Shown piece by piece: positions 44,038 through 54,636 of a stretch of DNA of 64,000 bases (its first letter is position 1; every line of letters begins with the position of its first letter). Below the pieces are notes generated by a model. It made no database searches. It was not told the DNA's origin and worked only from the letters and a program-made list of their open reading frames with translations. The stretch spans positions 1 through 64,000 of the forward strand of contig JBMYSZ010000013.1 of the NCBI GenBank assembly GCA_049603835.1. Reading direction: 5' to 3'. A program made the position numbers and the translations under genes. The DNA is from Mangrovicoccus sp049603835 (lineage in GTDB: Bacteria > Pseudomonadota > Alphaproteobacteria > Rhodobacterales > Rhodobacteraceae).

Positions 44038-45834
44038 ATGGGCGCAGAGATACCGCTGACGATTACTTCTTTGCATAAAGCCTATGCGAGCGGCACCAGC
44101 GCGGCCGAGATCATAGAGCAGGTCTATGGGCGCATCGACGAAATTGGCGACCCGACTATTTTCCTGTGCCTTTTCCCGAAAGAAGAGCTTTTGGCCCAGG
44201 CCGCCGCTCTTGGTGCGTTTGATCCGGCCAAGCCGCTTTGGGGTGTGCCTTTCGTTGTGAAGGATAATATCGATGTGGCGGGCAAACCAACCACCGCCGC
44301 CTGCCCGGAATTCACCTATGAAGCCAGTGAGACCGCCTTTGTGGTGGCGCGTTTGCAAGAGGCCGGGGCGCTGTTGATTGGCAAGACCAATCTTGACCAA
44401 TTCGCCACCGGCTTGGTGGGGGTGCGCACCCCTTATGGTGCGCCGAAAAATGCGCTCGACCCAGAGATTGTGCCAGGGGGCTCTTCGGGCGGATCTGGTG
44501 TGGCCGTGGCCCATGGGATCGCCAGTTTTTCGCTCGGCACGGATACGGCGGGGTCTGGCCGGGTGCCAGCGGCATTGAATAATATTGTCGGGCTAAAGCC
44601 GAGCCTGGGCGCGTTTTCGGCCAGTGGTATGGTTCCGGCCTGCCGCACGCTCGATACGATTTCCGTTTTCGCCATGACTGTGTCGGATGCCTATACCGCT
44701 TTCAGCGCGGCGGCGGTTTATGATCCAAGGGATAGCTATGCTCGCGAAATGCCAAGCCCGGCTTTGGTGGCGCCGCGAACTGATCTGACCATTGGAATTC
44801 CCTCTGCTGACAGTATCCGATTTGAGGGAGATGAGGCGCAGGCCCAGTCTTTCGCGGCTTCGGTCGAGGCTCTGACAGCAGCGGGGGCGACGATCACCGA
44901 GATTGATTTCACGCCGCTCTATGACATTGCCGAGATGCTCTATTTCGGCCCTTGGGTGGCCGAACGTTACGCCGCAACTGAGGCGATGATCACTACAAAT
45001 CCGGATGCGCTTTTTCCAGTGACGCGGAAAATCATCGGCTCTGCCGACGGCAAAACGGCGGTGGACACATTCAAGGCCATGTACCGGCTGAAAGATCTGG
45101 CCAATGGGATACTACCCGCCATAAGCGGCTGTGATGCGCTTTGTGTGCCGAGCATCCCGACCTTTGCCACAGTCGCGGATCTAGAGGCGGATCCAATGGG
45201 CCCCAATAATATGCTGGGGACCTATACGAATTTCGTCAATCTCATGGATCTATGCGCGATTGCAGTGCCGACACCGGCGCGTCTCGATGGCCGGCCCGGC
45301 AGTGTGACTTTCATCGCCGAAGCCGGGGCAGATGCAAAGATTGCGGCCTTAGCAACGCAAGTGGAGGCCTGGGGCGAGCGGCGCCTTGGGGCCACGGCCT
45401 GGCCCTTTGAGCCTGCCGAGTTACCCGCCGAGCCTGCCGAAGACTGTATCCGCATCGCGGTTTGCGGCGCGCATATGTCGGGGCTGCCATTGAACCACAC
45501 ATTGACCGAGCGTGGCGCGCGCCTGGTTCGCTCCGATGCGACAGCGCCGGATTATCAATTCTATGCGCTGCCAGGGGCCGGGGTTGCGCGTCCGGGCTTG
45601 GTCCGGGGTGAGCCAGGGCAGGGTGGCAGTATCGCGCTTGAGCTATGGGATATGCCTGCCAGCGCTTTCGGCAGTTTTATGAAAACCATCCCGCAGCCTT
45701 TGGGGATAGGCACTTTGGTGCTTGCGGATGGTGGGCTGGTCCAGGGCTTTTTGTGCGAAGCCATCGCGGCGCAAGGCGCCACAGATATTACAGAACTGGC
45801 GGATTGGCGAAAATATCTCGCGCAATCGGCATGA
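44038..45834 (+). CDS. atzF: Allophanate hydrolase (AtzF-like)
   Basis: A 598-residue enzyme in two parts. The N-terminal amidase-signature domain has Lys75 in VVKDNID, cis-Ser in GGSSGGSG (about 149-150) and nucleophile Ser173 in DTAGSGRVPA. The C-terminal domain (about 460-598) has the allophanate-hydrolase pattern CGAHMSGLPLNH, FYALPG, GSIALELWDMPASAFGSF and LGIGTLVLADGGLVQGFLCEA. The N domain splits allophanate (or 1,3-dicarboxyurea); the C domain is proposed to decarboxylate the product. It is the last ammonia-releasing step of cyanurate/biuret and urea-carboxylase pathways. No urea carboxylase genes are adjacent, so the ring pathway is favoured. Confidence 0.93.
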   Translation: MGAEIPLTITSLHKAYASGTSAAEIIEQVYGRIDEIGDPTIFLCLFPKEELLAQAAALGAFDPAKPLWGVPFVVKDNIDVAGKPTTAACPEFTYEASETAFVVARLQEAGALLIGKTNLDQFATGLVGVRTPYGAPKNALDPEIVPGGSSGGSGVAVAHGIASFSLGTDTAGSGRVPAALNNIVGLKPSLGAFSASGMVPACRTLDTISVFAMTVSDAYTAFSAAAVYDPRDSYAREMPSPALVAPRTDLTIGIPSADSIRFEGDEAQAQSFAASVEALTAAGATITEIDFTPLYDIAEMLYFGPWVAERYAATEAMITTNPDALFPVTRKIIGSADGKTAVDTFKAMYRLKDLANGILPAISGCDALCVPSIPTFATVADLEADPMGPNNMLGTYTNFVNLMDLCAIAVPTPARLDGRPGSVTFIAEAGADAKIAALATQVEAWGERRLGATAWPFEPAELPAEPAEDCIRIAVCGAHMSGLPLNHTLTERGARLVRSDATAPDYQFYALPGAGVARPGLVRGEPGQGGSIALELWDMPASAFGSFMKTIPQPLGIGTLVLADGGLVQGFLCEAIAAQGATDITELADWRKYLAQSA

Positions 45835-45872
45835 ACGACACGCGCCCTTTGCGCGCCAATATGGAGAGACGA

Positions 45873-47474
45873 ATGACGAATGTAACAAGACGCCGTTTCT
45901 TGCAAACCGCATCGGTGACTGCGGGGGCCCTTCCTTTTCTACGCGCTTTGCCGGCGCAAGCTGCCAGTGGCGATGTGCTGGTGGCGGTGAATGGTCAGAC
46001 CATCAACAGCCTGGATTTGCACCGAACCGGCACAAACCGCCCCAGCTATCAGGTGGCGATCAATTGCTATGATCGTTTGCTGTCTTTTGGCACCAAACCT
46101 TCCATGGGCGGTGGGCTGGAATTCGATTACACCAAGGTGGAGCCGGAGCTGGCCGAAAGCTGGACGGTCTTTGAGGATGGGTTGGTGTTGACCTTCACCT
46201 TGCGCGAGGCAACATTCCAAGATGGTAGCCCGGTGACGGCGGCGGATGTGAAATGGTCCTTTGACCGGGCCGTGTCCTTGGGCGGATTCCCGGCGGTGCA
46301 GATGAAAGCTGGTGGCTTTACCCGGCCCGATCAATTCGCGGCGATTGATGATAAGACGTTCCAAATCACTTTGGATCAGCCGTCGAAGCTGTCGATCCCT
46401 GACTTGGCCGTGCCGGTGCCATTTGTGATCAATTCGAAACTGGCGCTGGAGCACGCCACGGACGAGGACCCTTGGGCCACCGAATATTTGCATCAGAACA
46501 CGATCGGCTCTGGCGCTTATAAAGTCGCGCGTTGGACGCCGGGTGAGCAGCTGGTTTATGAGCGTTTCGATGGCTGGGCCAGTGGTCCGACCCCGGCTTA
46601 TAAGCGGGTGATCATTCGCGAAGTCCCCGCCGCCGCCACGCGCCGCGCGGTGATTGAGCGGGGCGATGCGCAGCTCTCGTTCAATATTCCGTCCAAAGAC
46701 GCGCTGGAGCTGTCGGAAAAGATGGAGGTCAATTCCACCCCCATCGCCAATTGCATCAACTGCGTCGGGCTCAATACCAAATTCGAGCCGTTCCAAGACA
46801 GCAATGTGCGCAAAGCCGTGGCCTATGCCATCCCCTATGAAGCGATTTTTGAGGCCGCCGCTTATGGTCGTGGCGCACCTCTTTGGGGCGAAGAGACCGA
46901 GCGCGACGATATCGCTTGGCCGCGCCGCACCGGCTATGTGGAAGACCTGGAGATGGCCAAAGACTATCTGGCCAAATCGGGATATCCAGATGGGTTCGAA
47001 GTACCGTTTTCCATCAGCCTCAACCAGCTGGATTGGATGGAGCCAACGGCTTTGCTGATCCAAGAAAACCTAGCCAAGATCGGCATCACGGTCACCATCG
47101 ACAAAATTCCTGGCGCGGATTGGCGGACTGCATCGCTGGTGGAAAAGCGCCTGGCCTTCCATCTAGAAGGGTTTGGCGGCTGGCTTGATACGCCGGATTA
47201 CTATTTCTTCTGGGCCTATAAGGACGGGCATTTGTTTAACTCGTCCAATTACCGCAATGAAGAAATCGAAGCCCTGGTCGATAGCACTTTGCATATCGCG
47301 GTGGATGACCCGGCCTATGCGCCCAATATCAAACGCATGTTCGAGATTGCGCTGGATGAATTGCCGCGTATCCCTCTTTGGCAACCCGCCTTGAATGTGG
47401 CGCTAAATGGGGCAAGCGATTACGAGTTCTGGTTCCACCGCCAGCTCGATGTGCGCCCGGTTAAGCCGGCCTAA
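45873..47474 (+). CDS. Dipeptide/oligopeptide-type ABC substrate-binding protein (Tat-exported)
   Basis: A 533-residue SBP_bac_5 protein. The signal has a twin-arginine form (TRRRFLQTASVTAGALPFL) with cleavage near ALPAQA. Family segments are ESWTVFEDGLVLTFTLRE...FQDGSPVTAADVKWSFDRAV and NTIGSGAYKVARWTPGEQLVYERF, plus the late SSNYRNEEIEALVD. I choose the ATG at 45873, which has GGAGAG, over the ATG 4 codons earlier. Being next to atzF and the LysR site, it may bind an amide, biuret or urea-like solute rather than peptides. Confidence 0.87.
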   Translation: MTNVTRRRFLQTASVTAGALPFLRALPAQAASGDVLVAVNGQTINSLDLHRTGTNRPSYQVAINCYDRLLSFGTKPSMGGGLEFDYTKVEPELAESWTVFEDGLVLTFTLREATFQDGSPVTAADVKWSFDRAVSLGGFPAVQMKAGGFTRPDQFAAIDDKTFQITLDQPSKLSIPDLAVPVPFVINSKLALEHATDEDPWATEYLHQNTIGSGAYKVARWTPGEQLVYERFDGWASGPTPAYKRVIIREVPAAATRRAVIERGDAQLSFNIPSKDALELSEKMEVNSTPIANCINCVGLNTKFEPFQDSNVRKAVAYAIPYEAIFEAAAYGRGAPLWGEETERDDIAWPRRTGYVEDLEMAKDYLAKSGYPDGFEVPFSISLNQLDWMEPTALLIQENLAKIGITVTIDKIPGADWRTASLVEKRLAFHLEGFGGWLDTPDYYFFWAYKDGHLFNSSNYRNEEIEALVDSTLHIAVDDPAYAPNIKRMFEIALDELPRIPLWQPALNVALNGASDYEFWFHRQLDVRPVKPA

Positions 47475-48499
47475 TGCAAAAACGGGCGGCCATGGTCGGT
47501 GCACGCCTGTTGCAGGCCATCCCGGTGGTGATCGGGGTGGTCATTATTACCTTTGTGCTAACCCGTGCCTTGCCCGGCGATCCGGCGGTCTATTTCGCAG
47601 GCGATGCGGCGGATGAAGCCTCTATCCAGGAAGTTCGGGAAAAGCTGGGGCTGGATAAATCGCTGCCAGAACAATTCCTGCGCTATGTGAGCGATCTTTT
47701 GCGCGGGGATTGGGGTGATAGTCTTTCCACTGGACAGCCGGTTTTGTCGGATCTGGCGCGGCGGCTTCCGGCATCGCTAGAACTGACCTTGACCGCGCTG
47801 CTGCTGTCTTGCGCCATTGCCATCCCGCTAGGCGTAACGGCTGCCACAAAGCCGGGATCATGGCGCGATCATCTGTGCCGGGTGCTGGTCACCGCGGGGG
47901 TGTCCTTGCCGACCTTTTTCACCGGGGTGCTTTTGATCTATGTCTTCTATTACCTGCTAGATATCGCGCCATCGCCTTTGGGGCGGCTGGATTTTTTCTA
48001 TATCGAACCAGAGCCAGTGACGGGATTCTACCTGATCGATAGCGCTTTGGCGGGAGATTGGGAAACCTTTGGCGGCGCGGCAAAGCAGTTGGTTTTGCCT
48101 GCTGTGACCATGGCGATTTTCACTCTCGCGCCCATTGCCCGCATGACCCGCGCGGCGATGCTGCAGGCGCTGTCATCGGATTTCATCCGCACGGCTCGGG
48201 CGGCGGGCCTGTCTCGGCGCAAAGTCATTCTGGGCTACGCATTGCGCAGCGCGCTGCTGCCGGTGGTCACGACGCTGGGTATGGTGTTCTCCTTTGCTTT
48301 GGGCGCAAATGTGCTGGTGGAAAAAGTCTTTGCCTGGCCCGGTATTGGATCTTACGCGGTGGATGCGCTGGTCGCTTCGGATTACGCGGCTGTGCAAGGC
48401 TTTGTTCTGGCGATGGCGCTGCTGTTTGTGGCGCTCAACCTGATTATCGATCTGGTCTATGCTTTGATCGATCCGCGCATCGGATTTGAAGCCTCATGA
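47474..48499 (+). CDS. ABC permease, DppB-like
   Basis: A 341-residue membrane permease. The N-terminal helix PVVIGVVIITFVLTRALPGDPA is the standard DppB/GsiC start. The core has SLELTLTALLLSCAIAIPLGV, and the EAA loop reads ALSSDFIRTARAAGLSRRKVILGYALR. The start overlaps the binding-protein stop (TAATG). It pairs with the DppC-like protein. Confidence 0.92.
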   Translation: MQKRAAMVGARLLQAIPVVIGVVIITFVLTRALPGDPAVYFAGDAADEASIQEVREKLGLDKSLPEQFLRYVSDLLRGDWGDSLSTGQPVLSDLARRLPASLELTLTALLLSCAIAIPLGVTAATKPGSWRDHLCRVLVTAGVSLPTFFTGVLLIYVFYYLLDIAPSPLGRLDFFYIEPEPVTGFYLIDSALAGDWETFGGAAKQLVLPAVTMAIFTLAPIARMTRAAMLQALSSDFIRTARAAGLSRRKVILGYALRSALLPVVTTLGMVFSFALGANVLVEKVFAWPGIGSYAVDALVASDYAAVQGFVLAMALLFVALNLIIDLVYALIDPRIGFEAS

Positions 48500-49356
48500 G
48501 CAGTACTGCGGAAAACCAAAGCTTCTTGGCCCATATAGCCTATGTGCTGCGGCAAAACCCGATCACGCTATTTGCCTTTGCCATGCTGGGGCTTTTGCTG
48601 TTTTGCGCGCTTTTTGGCCCGGCGCTGGTGCCTTATGATCCGCTGGCGTCGAGCAGTGAGATCCTCAAACCGCCCAGCTGGGCCCATTGGTTTGGTACGG
48701 ATCACCTGGGCCGCGATGTGTTTAGCCGGGTGATCGTGGCCACGCGGCTGGATATGGCGATTTCGGTTGGGGCGGTGGCGCTGTCCTTTGTGGCCGGCTC
48801 GGTGCTGGGCTGCGCGGCGGGCTATTGGGGCGGCTGGGTCGATACGGTCATCAGCCGTGGCTTGGATATGATCATGGCCTTTCCGCTATTCGTTCTCGCT
48901 ATGGGGATTGTCGCGGCTTTGGGCAATACGGTTGAAAATGTCATCTATGCCACTGCCGTTATCAACACACCGTTTTATGCCCGGCTGGTGCGGGCCGAGG
49001 TCAATATCCGTCGCGAGGCAGGTTTCGTGCAAGCCGCACGCCTTGCCGGGAATTCAGATCTACGGGTGCTGGCGCTGCATATCTTTCCCAATGCGTTTCC
49101 GCCAATGATGGTGCAGGTTTCGCTGAATCTAGGCTGGGCCGTGCTGAATGCGGCGGGGCTTAGCTTTATCGGGCTTGGGGTGCGCCCGCCCACCCCGGAA
49201 TGGGGGATCATGGTCGCAGAAGGCGCCAATTACATCATTTCCGGTGAATGGTGGCTTGCGGTCTTTCCTGGGTTTTGGCTGATGTTTGCGGTCTTTACCT
49301 TCAATCTATTGGGCGATGGTTTGCGGGATATGGTTGATCCGAGGCAGCGGCGGTGA
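48496..49356 (+). CDS. ABC permease, DppC-like
   Basis: A 286-residue permease with the DppC opening (NPITLFAFAMLGLLLFCALFGPAL-VPYDP), HWFGTDHLGRDVFSRVI, and the EAA loop FVQAARLAGNSDLRVLALHIFPNA. It overlaps DppB-like by 4 bases (ATGA) and the ATPase by one base. Confidence 0.92.
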   Translation: MSSTAENQSFLAHIAYVLRQNPITLFAFAMLGLLLFCALFGPALVPYDPLASSSEILKPPSWAHWFGTDHLGRDVFSRVIVATRLDMAISVGAVALSFVAGSVLGCAAGYWGGWVDTVISRGLDMIMAFPLFVLAMGIVAALGNTVENVIYATAVINTPFYARLVRAEVNIRREAGFVQAARLAGNSDLRVLALHIFPNAFPPMMVQVSLNLGWAVLNAAGLSFIGLGVRPPTPEWGIMVAEGANYIISGEWWLAVFPGFWLMFAVFTFNLLGDGLRDMVDPRQRR

Positions 49357-50963
49357 TGCTTAAAATCTCTGATCTTCATATTCGGTTCGAAACCCGTAGC
49401 GGTCCAGTTGATGCGGTGCGAGGCGTGGATTTGCAACTTGGCCAAGGTGAGACTTTGGGCATCGTCGGCGAAAGCGGTTCGGGCAAATCGGTGACTGCTT
49501 TTTCCATTTTGCGGATCCTGGACCACGGCGGCGATATTGCCTCGGGCGAAATCATCTATAGCGGGATGGAGCTGGCCAAGGCGACGGAGCGCGAGCTAAA
49601 CGATATTCGCGGGCGCGAAATTTCGATGATCTTTCAAAACCCACGCGCGGCGCTGAACCCGATCCGAAAAGTGGGGCATCAGATCGAAGATGTGCTGCGC
49701 CAGCATACTCAGGCCACGCGCCAGGACGCAAAGGCGAAAGCAATCAAAGCGCTGGAAGATGTGCAAATCAAAGACGCCGCCGCGCGCTATCACGCCTACC
49801 CATTCGAGATGTCGGGCGGGATGTGCCAGCGGGTGGTGATTGCTTTGGCCTTGGCCTGTCAGCCGAAACTCTTGATCGCCGATGAGCCCACCACCGGGCT
49901 GGATGTGACCACCCAGAAAACCGTGATGGATCTGATCCAAAAACTGGCGCGGGACCGGCAGATGGGCGTGATCTTAATTACCCATGATCTGGGTTTAGCC
50001 GGGCAATATTGCGATCGTTTGGTGGTGATGAAAGATGGCAGGCTTGTGGAAGAGGGGCCACCCGCTCAGCTGAGCCGATATGCTACCCATGCCTATACAC
50101 AGCGCTTGGTGGCCGCGACGCCCCATCCGGGTAAGGCATTGCAAGATTTGGTCCTAGACGGCCGGGCCGTGCCGGTTCCCGAGCAAGGGGATGTGCTGCT
50201 ATCGGTGCGGGATGTGTCAAAGACCTATGAGGGAAAATCCGGCCCGGTTCATGCGCTGCAAGGGGTAAGTTTCGATCTGCGCCAAGGCGGATGTCTGGGG
50301 CTGGTGGGCGAAAGCGGATCGGGGAAGTCGACGCTTTCTTCGATCATCGCGCGATTGCAAGATCCCACCAGCGGCGATGTGCTTTTCGAGGGGCAAAGCC
50401 TTTGCGATGTGGCTGCGAGACGGTTTTCTCGTGATCCGCGCCGGTCGCAAATCCAGATGGTGTTTCAAGATGCTACTGACAGCTTAAATCCGCGCCAAAC
50501 TGCGCAAGAGGCCATTGCCGAGCCGCTACGTCACCTGACGGCGCAGAAGGGAAGGGCGCGCCTGGAACGGGTACATGAATTGGCCGAACAAGTCGGCTTG
50601 CCTGCGCCGCTATTGACACGTTTACCGCATCAGCTTTCTGGTGGGCAAAAGGCACGTGTTGGCATTGCCCGCGCTCTGGCGGTGGATCCTAAATTGCTGA
50701 TCCTGGACGAGCCCACCGCCGCGCTGGATGTATCGATCCAAGCCATTGTCTTGAATCTCCTGGCGGATTTACGGCACCGGTTAAATCTGACCTATCTGTT
50801 CGTAAGTCATGATCTGGCGGTCGTGCAAATGCTATGCGATCATGTGGCAGTGATGCGCGCGGGACAGATAGAGGTATTTGGGGACACCGGCTCAGTCATG
50901 AACGCGCCGACCAACCCCTATACCCGAGAGCTGCTGGCCGCGGTTCCCGCGCCGATACACTAG
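49356..50963 (+). CDS. Fused double ABC ATPase, DppD-DppF type
   Basis: A protein of about 535 residues with two complete nucleotide-binding domains. Domain 1 (about 1-250): GESGSGKSVTAFSIL, signature MSGGMCQRVVIALAL, LLIADEPTTGLDV. Domain 2 (about 275-535): GESGSGKSTLSSI, signature LSGGQKARVGIARAL, LLILDEPTAALDV. Domain 1 lacks the usual Gln in its signature (MSGGMCQR). A GTG at 49353 is in frame, but the ATG at 49356 overlaps the permease stop. This completes the importer. Confidence 0.92.
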   Translation: MLKISDLHIRFETRSGPVDAVRGVDLQLGQGETLGIVGESGSGKSVTAFSILRILDHGGDIASGEIIYSGMELAKATERELNDIRGREISMIFQNPRAALNPIRKVGHQIEDVLRQHTQATRQDAKAKAIKALEDVQIKDAAARYHAYPFEMSGGMCQRVVIALALACQPKLLIADEPTTGLDVTTQKTVMDLIQKLARDRQMGVILITHDLGLAGQYCDRLVVMKDGRLVEEGPPAQLSRYATHAYTQRLVAATPHPGKALQDLVLDGRAVPVPEQGDVLLSVRDVSKTYEGKSGPVHALQGVSFDLRQGGCLGLVGESGSGKSTLSSIIARLQDPTSGDVLFEGQSLCDVAARRFSRDPRRSQIQMVFQDATDSLNPRQTAQEAIAEPLRHLTAQKGRARLERVHELAEQVGLPAPLLTRLPHQLSGGQKARVGIARALAVDPKLLILDEPTAALDVSIQAIVLNLLADLRHRLNLTYLFVSHDLAVVQMLCDHVAVMRAGQIEVFGDTGSVMNAPTNPYTRELLAAVPAPIH

Positions 50964-50975
50964 GACGGGATATGG

Positions 50976-52721
50976 CTAGTCTGTATTGATGCCAGCCCGA
51001 ACGCAACGAGACACCAGAGCGGCTAGATTGATCACCATCACAGTATCATTCGTGTCGCCCACATCCCCGACACTTAAACAGCCCGACACATCCTTGGACA
51101 CTTGATGCGCTGTGTCATCCTCTTTGATCATGGGCACAGCTAGCATTCCATGGCCATGAGTCATCAAAATTTCATCAATCGTGTCGACCACCAACCCATA
51201 TTTCTGATCTTTATATCGAAAAATTACTATTTTTGCGCCAGGAATGTCTTTTTTCGGAAAGCTATATAATTGCCGGGGATCGATCTGGGTAATAAATTCG
51301 CCCCTTAGGTTTAAAATTCCATCGACAAATTCCAAGGCATAAGGCGGATTTAAAAGTTTCTTTAGCCTATCGATGACTTCGTAAACCTCAGAAATATTTA
51401 GAATCAGGCATTTTTTCATCGTAAATAGAATATATGTTTTACTGTTGAGCTGGCTTTCATCTTTTTTCGCCTCATAGGCTTTGGGGTCGGAGGGATAAAT
51501 TTCATGACATGATTGTGCGGCAAGGATTAGATCTTTGTCGGTACGAAGTTTCTCGTGATCAAGAAGAATGACAATATCTTCTTCAACCAAACAGCCAGCG
51601 ACTAAATCATCCCGAGGCAAGGCAACTTTTGTAAACGGCATAACCTCCCGTTCGAAACAGGGGATGATACTATCGATAGAATAAACTAATCATGTAACTC
51701 AGCTTTCGACCAGATCGAAAATAAGAAGCTTGCGATTTTTAAGCGTCTCAGCGGTATGTTTAAAGGGCTCCTCATTTCCAATGACACCGCGAAAATCGAT
51801 AACCGGCAAGGTTCGCCAACGTAAATTTATATTACCGATCACATGTCCATCGGCCACTTGGGATGGGTGAATTTCGGGAATATCAGTAATTTCTTTGGCA
51901 TAGCGTAAATCCACGGCACAGGTTGTGTGACCTAGTTGAAAAGAGGTAGCATTCAGCCGTTTTCCCAAATGTTTATCAGAAGCTTCTTGGGCCTTTTTTT
52001 GGCTATTCTGGGGTTTTGTTTTAAACTCAAAAGCCGATAGGGGTCGAGCACTTGGATCATGCGTCGTCCATCATCCATTTTCAAAATCCCGTCGATAACC
52101 ACATCCAATTTATCGTCCCGGTTCGTTTCAAAATTCACTCGTGACGCCTCTTTTTTTTCATAAATAACGCCACCAGTTTCGTCCAAAAGAAGGCCGACCG
52201 CCAAATCACCATGTTCAATGATGGCAACTTTGCGCGGCGTTTCCTTTTCCCTCGCGGGATATTCCAGTAATATACGCAAATCAATAATAGGAATAATCTT
52301 TTCACGCAGCTCAAAAAGAACAGCTAGGTGATCCGGCGCCATTGGAACTTGCGAATATTTTTCGGGTTCGTTTACGACCTCTTGAATCGCACAGACCGGC
52401 AGAGCAAATTCATTTCCCCCAAGCCAAAAAGAGCCGTAAATTGAACTCCGCTGAATTTCTTCGGGCGTTAAATAAAAATAAGTCTTATTTGTGGTAACTC
52501 GATTTACCAACTCTTGTAATTCATCCGCGTCGGAAGAAACGCGCTTGACATAATCTTTGAAGTTTTTTTTCTTCTATCTCTCTCAGCCGCCCACGAAGAC
52601 GGCTGAGTAGCATAGTTTTGCGCCCATCAGCAATGGTTATGCCGGTCGTTTCATGGATGATCGATTTTAACTTTGTAAAGTCGATATCGCTTAGTTCGGA
52701 AGTTTATTCTTGTATTGCCAT
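50976..52721 (-). pseudogene. Decayed CheR-N / triple-CheW fusion
   Basis: Reading through the breaks gives one protein. A CheR N-terminal helical domain comes first (SDIDFTKLKSIIHETTG, SRLRGRLREIEEK, ending VTTNKTYF). It runs straight into a first CheW (from about 52440 down), a second (MGKRLNATSFQLG onward) and a third (KTYILFTMKKCLIL onward). Five lesions are visible: in-frame TAA at codon 6 (52704-52706), frameshift in A8 (52563-52570), frameshift in A7 (51994-52000), TGA at 51699-51701 and TGA at 51690-51692. The CheR catalytic domain is absent. CheW domains link receptors to CheA; no cheA is in the window. AT-rich composition differs from neighbours. Confidence 0.8.
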
Positions 52722-52738
52722 TTTTACAATTGATCCGT

Positions 52739-54636
52739 TTAAGCGCCTAATGTGAAAACTTCGATCTTCAGATCCATTGCGCCTTGCTGTAGCCCATTTG
52801 TTGCAGCGGCAATATTATCGGAAGCAATAACCGCTTCTTCCGATGCCGAAACAATGCTTTGAACGGCCTCAGCAACATCGCGCGCAGCGGTTTGCTGTTC
52901 ATTTGCGGCGATAGAGATCTGAGAGATAGATTCCGTAGTTTTACCAATTCCATCTAGGATCTTTTTAAATGCCTCGCCAGCTTCACGAGAAACTTCACTT
53001 CCCTGACTGACACGCTTGACCGTTTCATTGATCAGCTTAGTGATTTCTTTGGTGGCCTGGGCCGAACGCTCAGCCAATTTTCGAACTTCGTCCGCAACAA
53101 CAGAGAAGCCGAGCCCATGTTGACCGGCGCGCGCCGCTTCGATCGCTGCATTGAAGGCGAGCATATTGGTTTGGCCAGCGATTTCGCTAATTACTTTCAC
53201 AATTTCATTTATTTCCTCGGAAGAGGTATTGATTAAATCCATGAATTCAATCGACCGTTCTATGGCCTTTGCCCCAATATCCGCTTCTGCTTTTGTTTTC
53301 TGAGCGATTTCGTCTGTATGACGGCCGTTTTGTGCAATGGAGTCAATAGACGCGCTCAACTCCTCAATTGAGGCGCTTATTTCTTCGGTGGTGCAACCCA
53401 AGGTCTGAGCGCCACCCGCAACTTTGTCAGCCTGTTCGGATATATCAGCGGATTTTTCAACGAACTCAGTTGAAATTCGGGTAACCTATTTTTCAAGTTC
53501 GACTTCTGTGGTGATATCGCTCGCAAATTTTCCGACTTTGACAACTTTATTTTCCGCATCGAGGATTGGACTGTAATAGGCTCTCAGCCAGATTTCTTCG
53601 CCCGAATTTCCGAATCTTTGAAATTTTACTGATTGAAAATTCCCGGCTCTCAATTCATCCCAGAAATGTGAATAGACCTTAGAATTGACATAGGCCTGAT
53701 CACAAAACATTCGATGGTGGCGCCCAGTAATATCATCTAGTGAATATTCTACTGTGGACGTGAAGTTTTCATTGGCGATTATGATGGTGCCATCCGGCTC
53801 GAATTCGATGACTGCTTTGGAGCGATTGATCGCAGCCATTTTTCCATCTTGCTCGGCGGTGCGGAGTTTTTCTTCTGTGATGTCTGTGGCGAATTTGACA
53901 ACATTAAACGGTTTTCCAGTGTCATCAAGTATCGGATTATAAGAAGCGTTGATCCATATTTCGTCACCATTTTTGGAGATTCTTTTAAATTCGCCGGCAA
54001 TAAAAATTTTCCACTTGTTAGAGTGGACCATTGTTTTTTGTATTCTGGACTTTTTGCTTCCTCTGACTCGCAAAAGATGCTGTGGTGTTTTCCTTGTGTC
54101 TTCGCCAAAGAATAGCCTAGTGTCGATAGAAAATTATTATTGGCCGTAATGATTGTTCCGTCTAACTCAAACTCAATTATAGCTTGCGCGCGATTTAGTG
54201 CTGCAATCTTTCCATTTTTTTTCTAAGTTATTAATTTTGTTCCTTGTAGTGTCTGTTGCAAATTTAACAATTTTATATGGCTTGCCATCCACGCTGAGGA
54301 CAGGATTATAAGACGCATTGGTCCAAATTTCTTTGTAGCCTTTTCCGTATCGCTTGAATTCTCCGTTTCTTGCTTCGCCCATGGCCAAGCTTAGCCAAAA
54401 GTCCCGGTACTCATCTGTTTCTGTTAGTTTCGAATCGCAGAAAATTCTGTGATGACGGCGCAAATATCGTCGAACCCATAGCCAAATGTCTTTAGAAATT
54501 GTTCATTGGCGTCTAATATGGTGCCATCAAGATCAAACTCTATTATCACTTGCGCGCGATTAAGAGCGGCTAACACGTCGTCTTTATTGAAGGTTGAACT
54601 TTCTGATTTTTCCGAAGTTGATTCCTGCGCTGTCAC
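52739..54636 (-). pseudogene. Decayed cytoplasmic PAS-PAS-PAS methyl-accepting chemoreceptor
   Basis: The restored product has three PAS/PAC units of the BdlA/Aer type (motif GRHHRIFCD, then E-F-K-R...EIW..ASYNPILD...VVKFATDIT) and a receptor signalling domain with EIAGQTNMLAFNAAIEAARAGQHGLGFSVVADEVRKLAERSA. No membrane helix, so it is a soluble sensor, perhaps of oxygen or redox through PAS ligands. Lesions: one missing T at 54462-54464, one missing A in A8 (54215-54222), a frameshift in the A/T run 54002-54010, and an in-frame TAG at 53486-53488. The CheR-N/CheW gene follows 17 bases later, so they were one operon. Confidence 0.8.

Noticed and set aside
45939..47063. A 374-residue minus-strand frame opposite the dipeptide-type binding protein
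   Set aside because: Antisense to a well-supported SBP_bac_5 gene; composition is that of a reverse-frame artefact.
51690..51701. TGA codons in the CheW gene as possible selenocysteine or readthrough
   Set aside because: Two TGA within four codons, other stops and frameshifts in the same gene, and no Cys/Sec expectation in CheW make decay the better reading.
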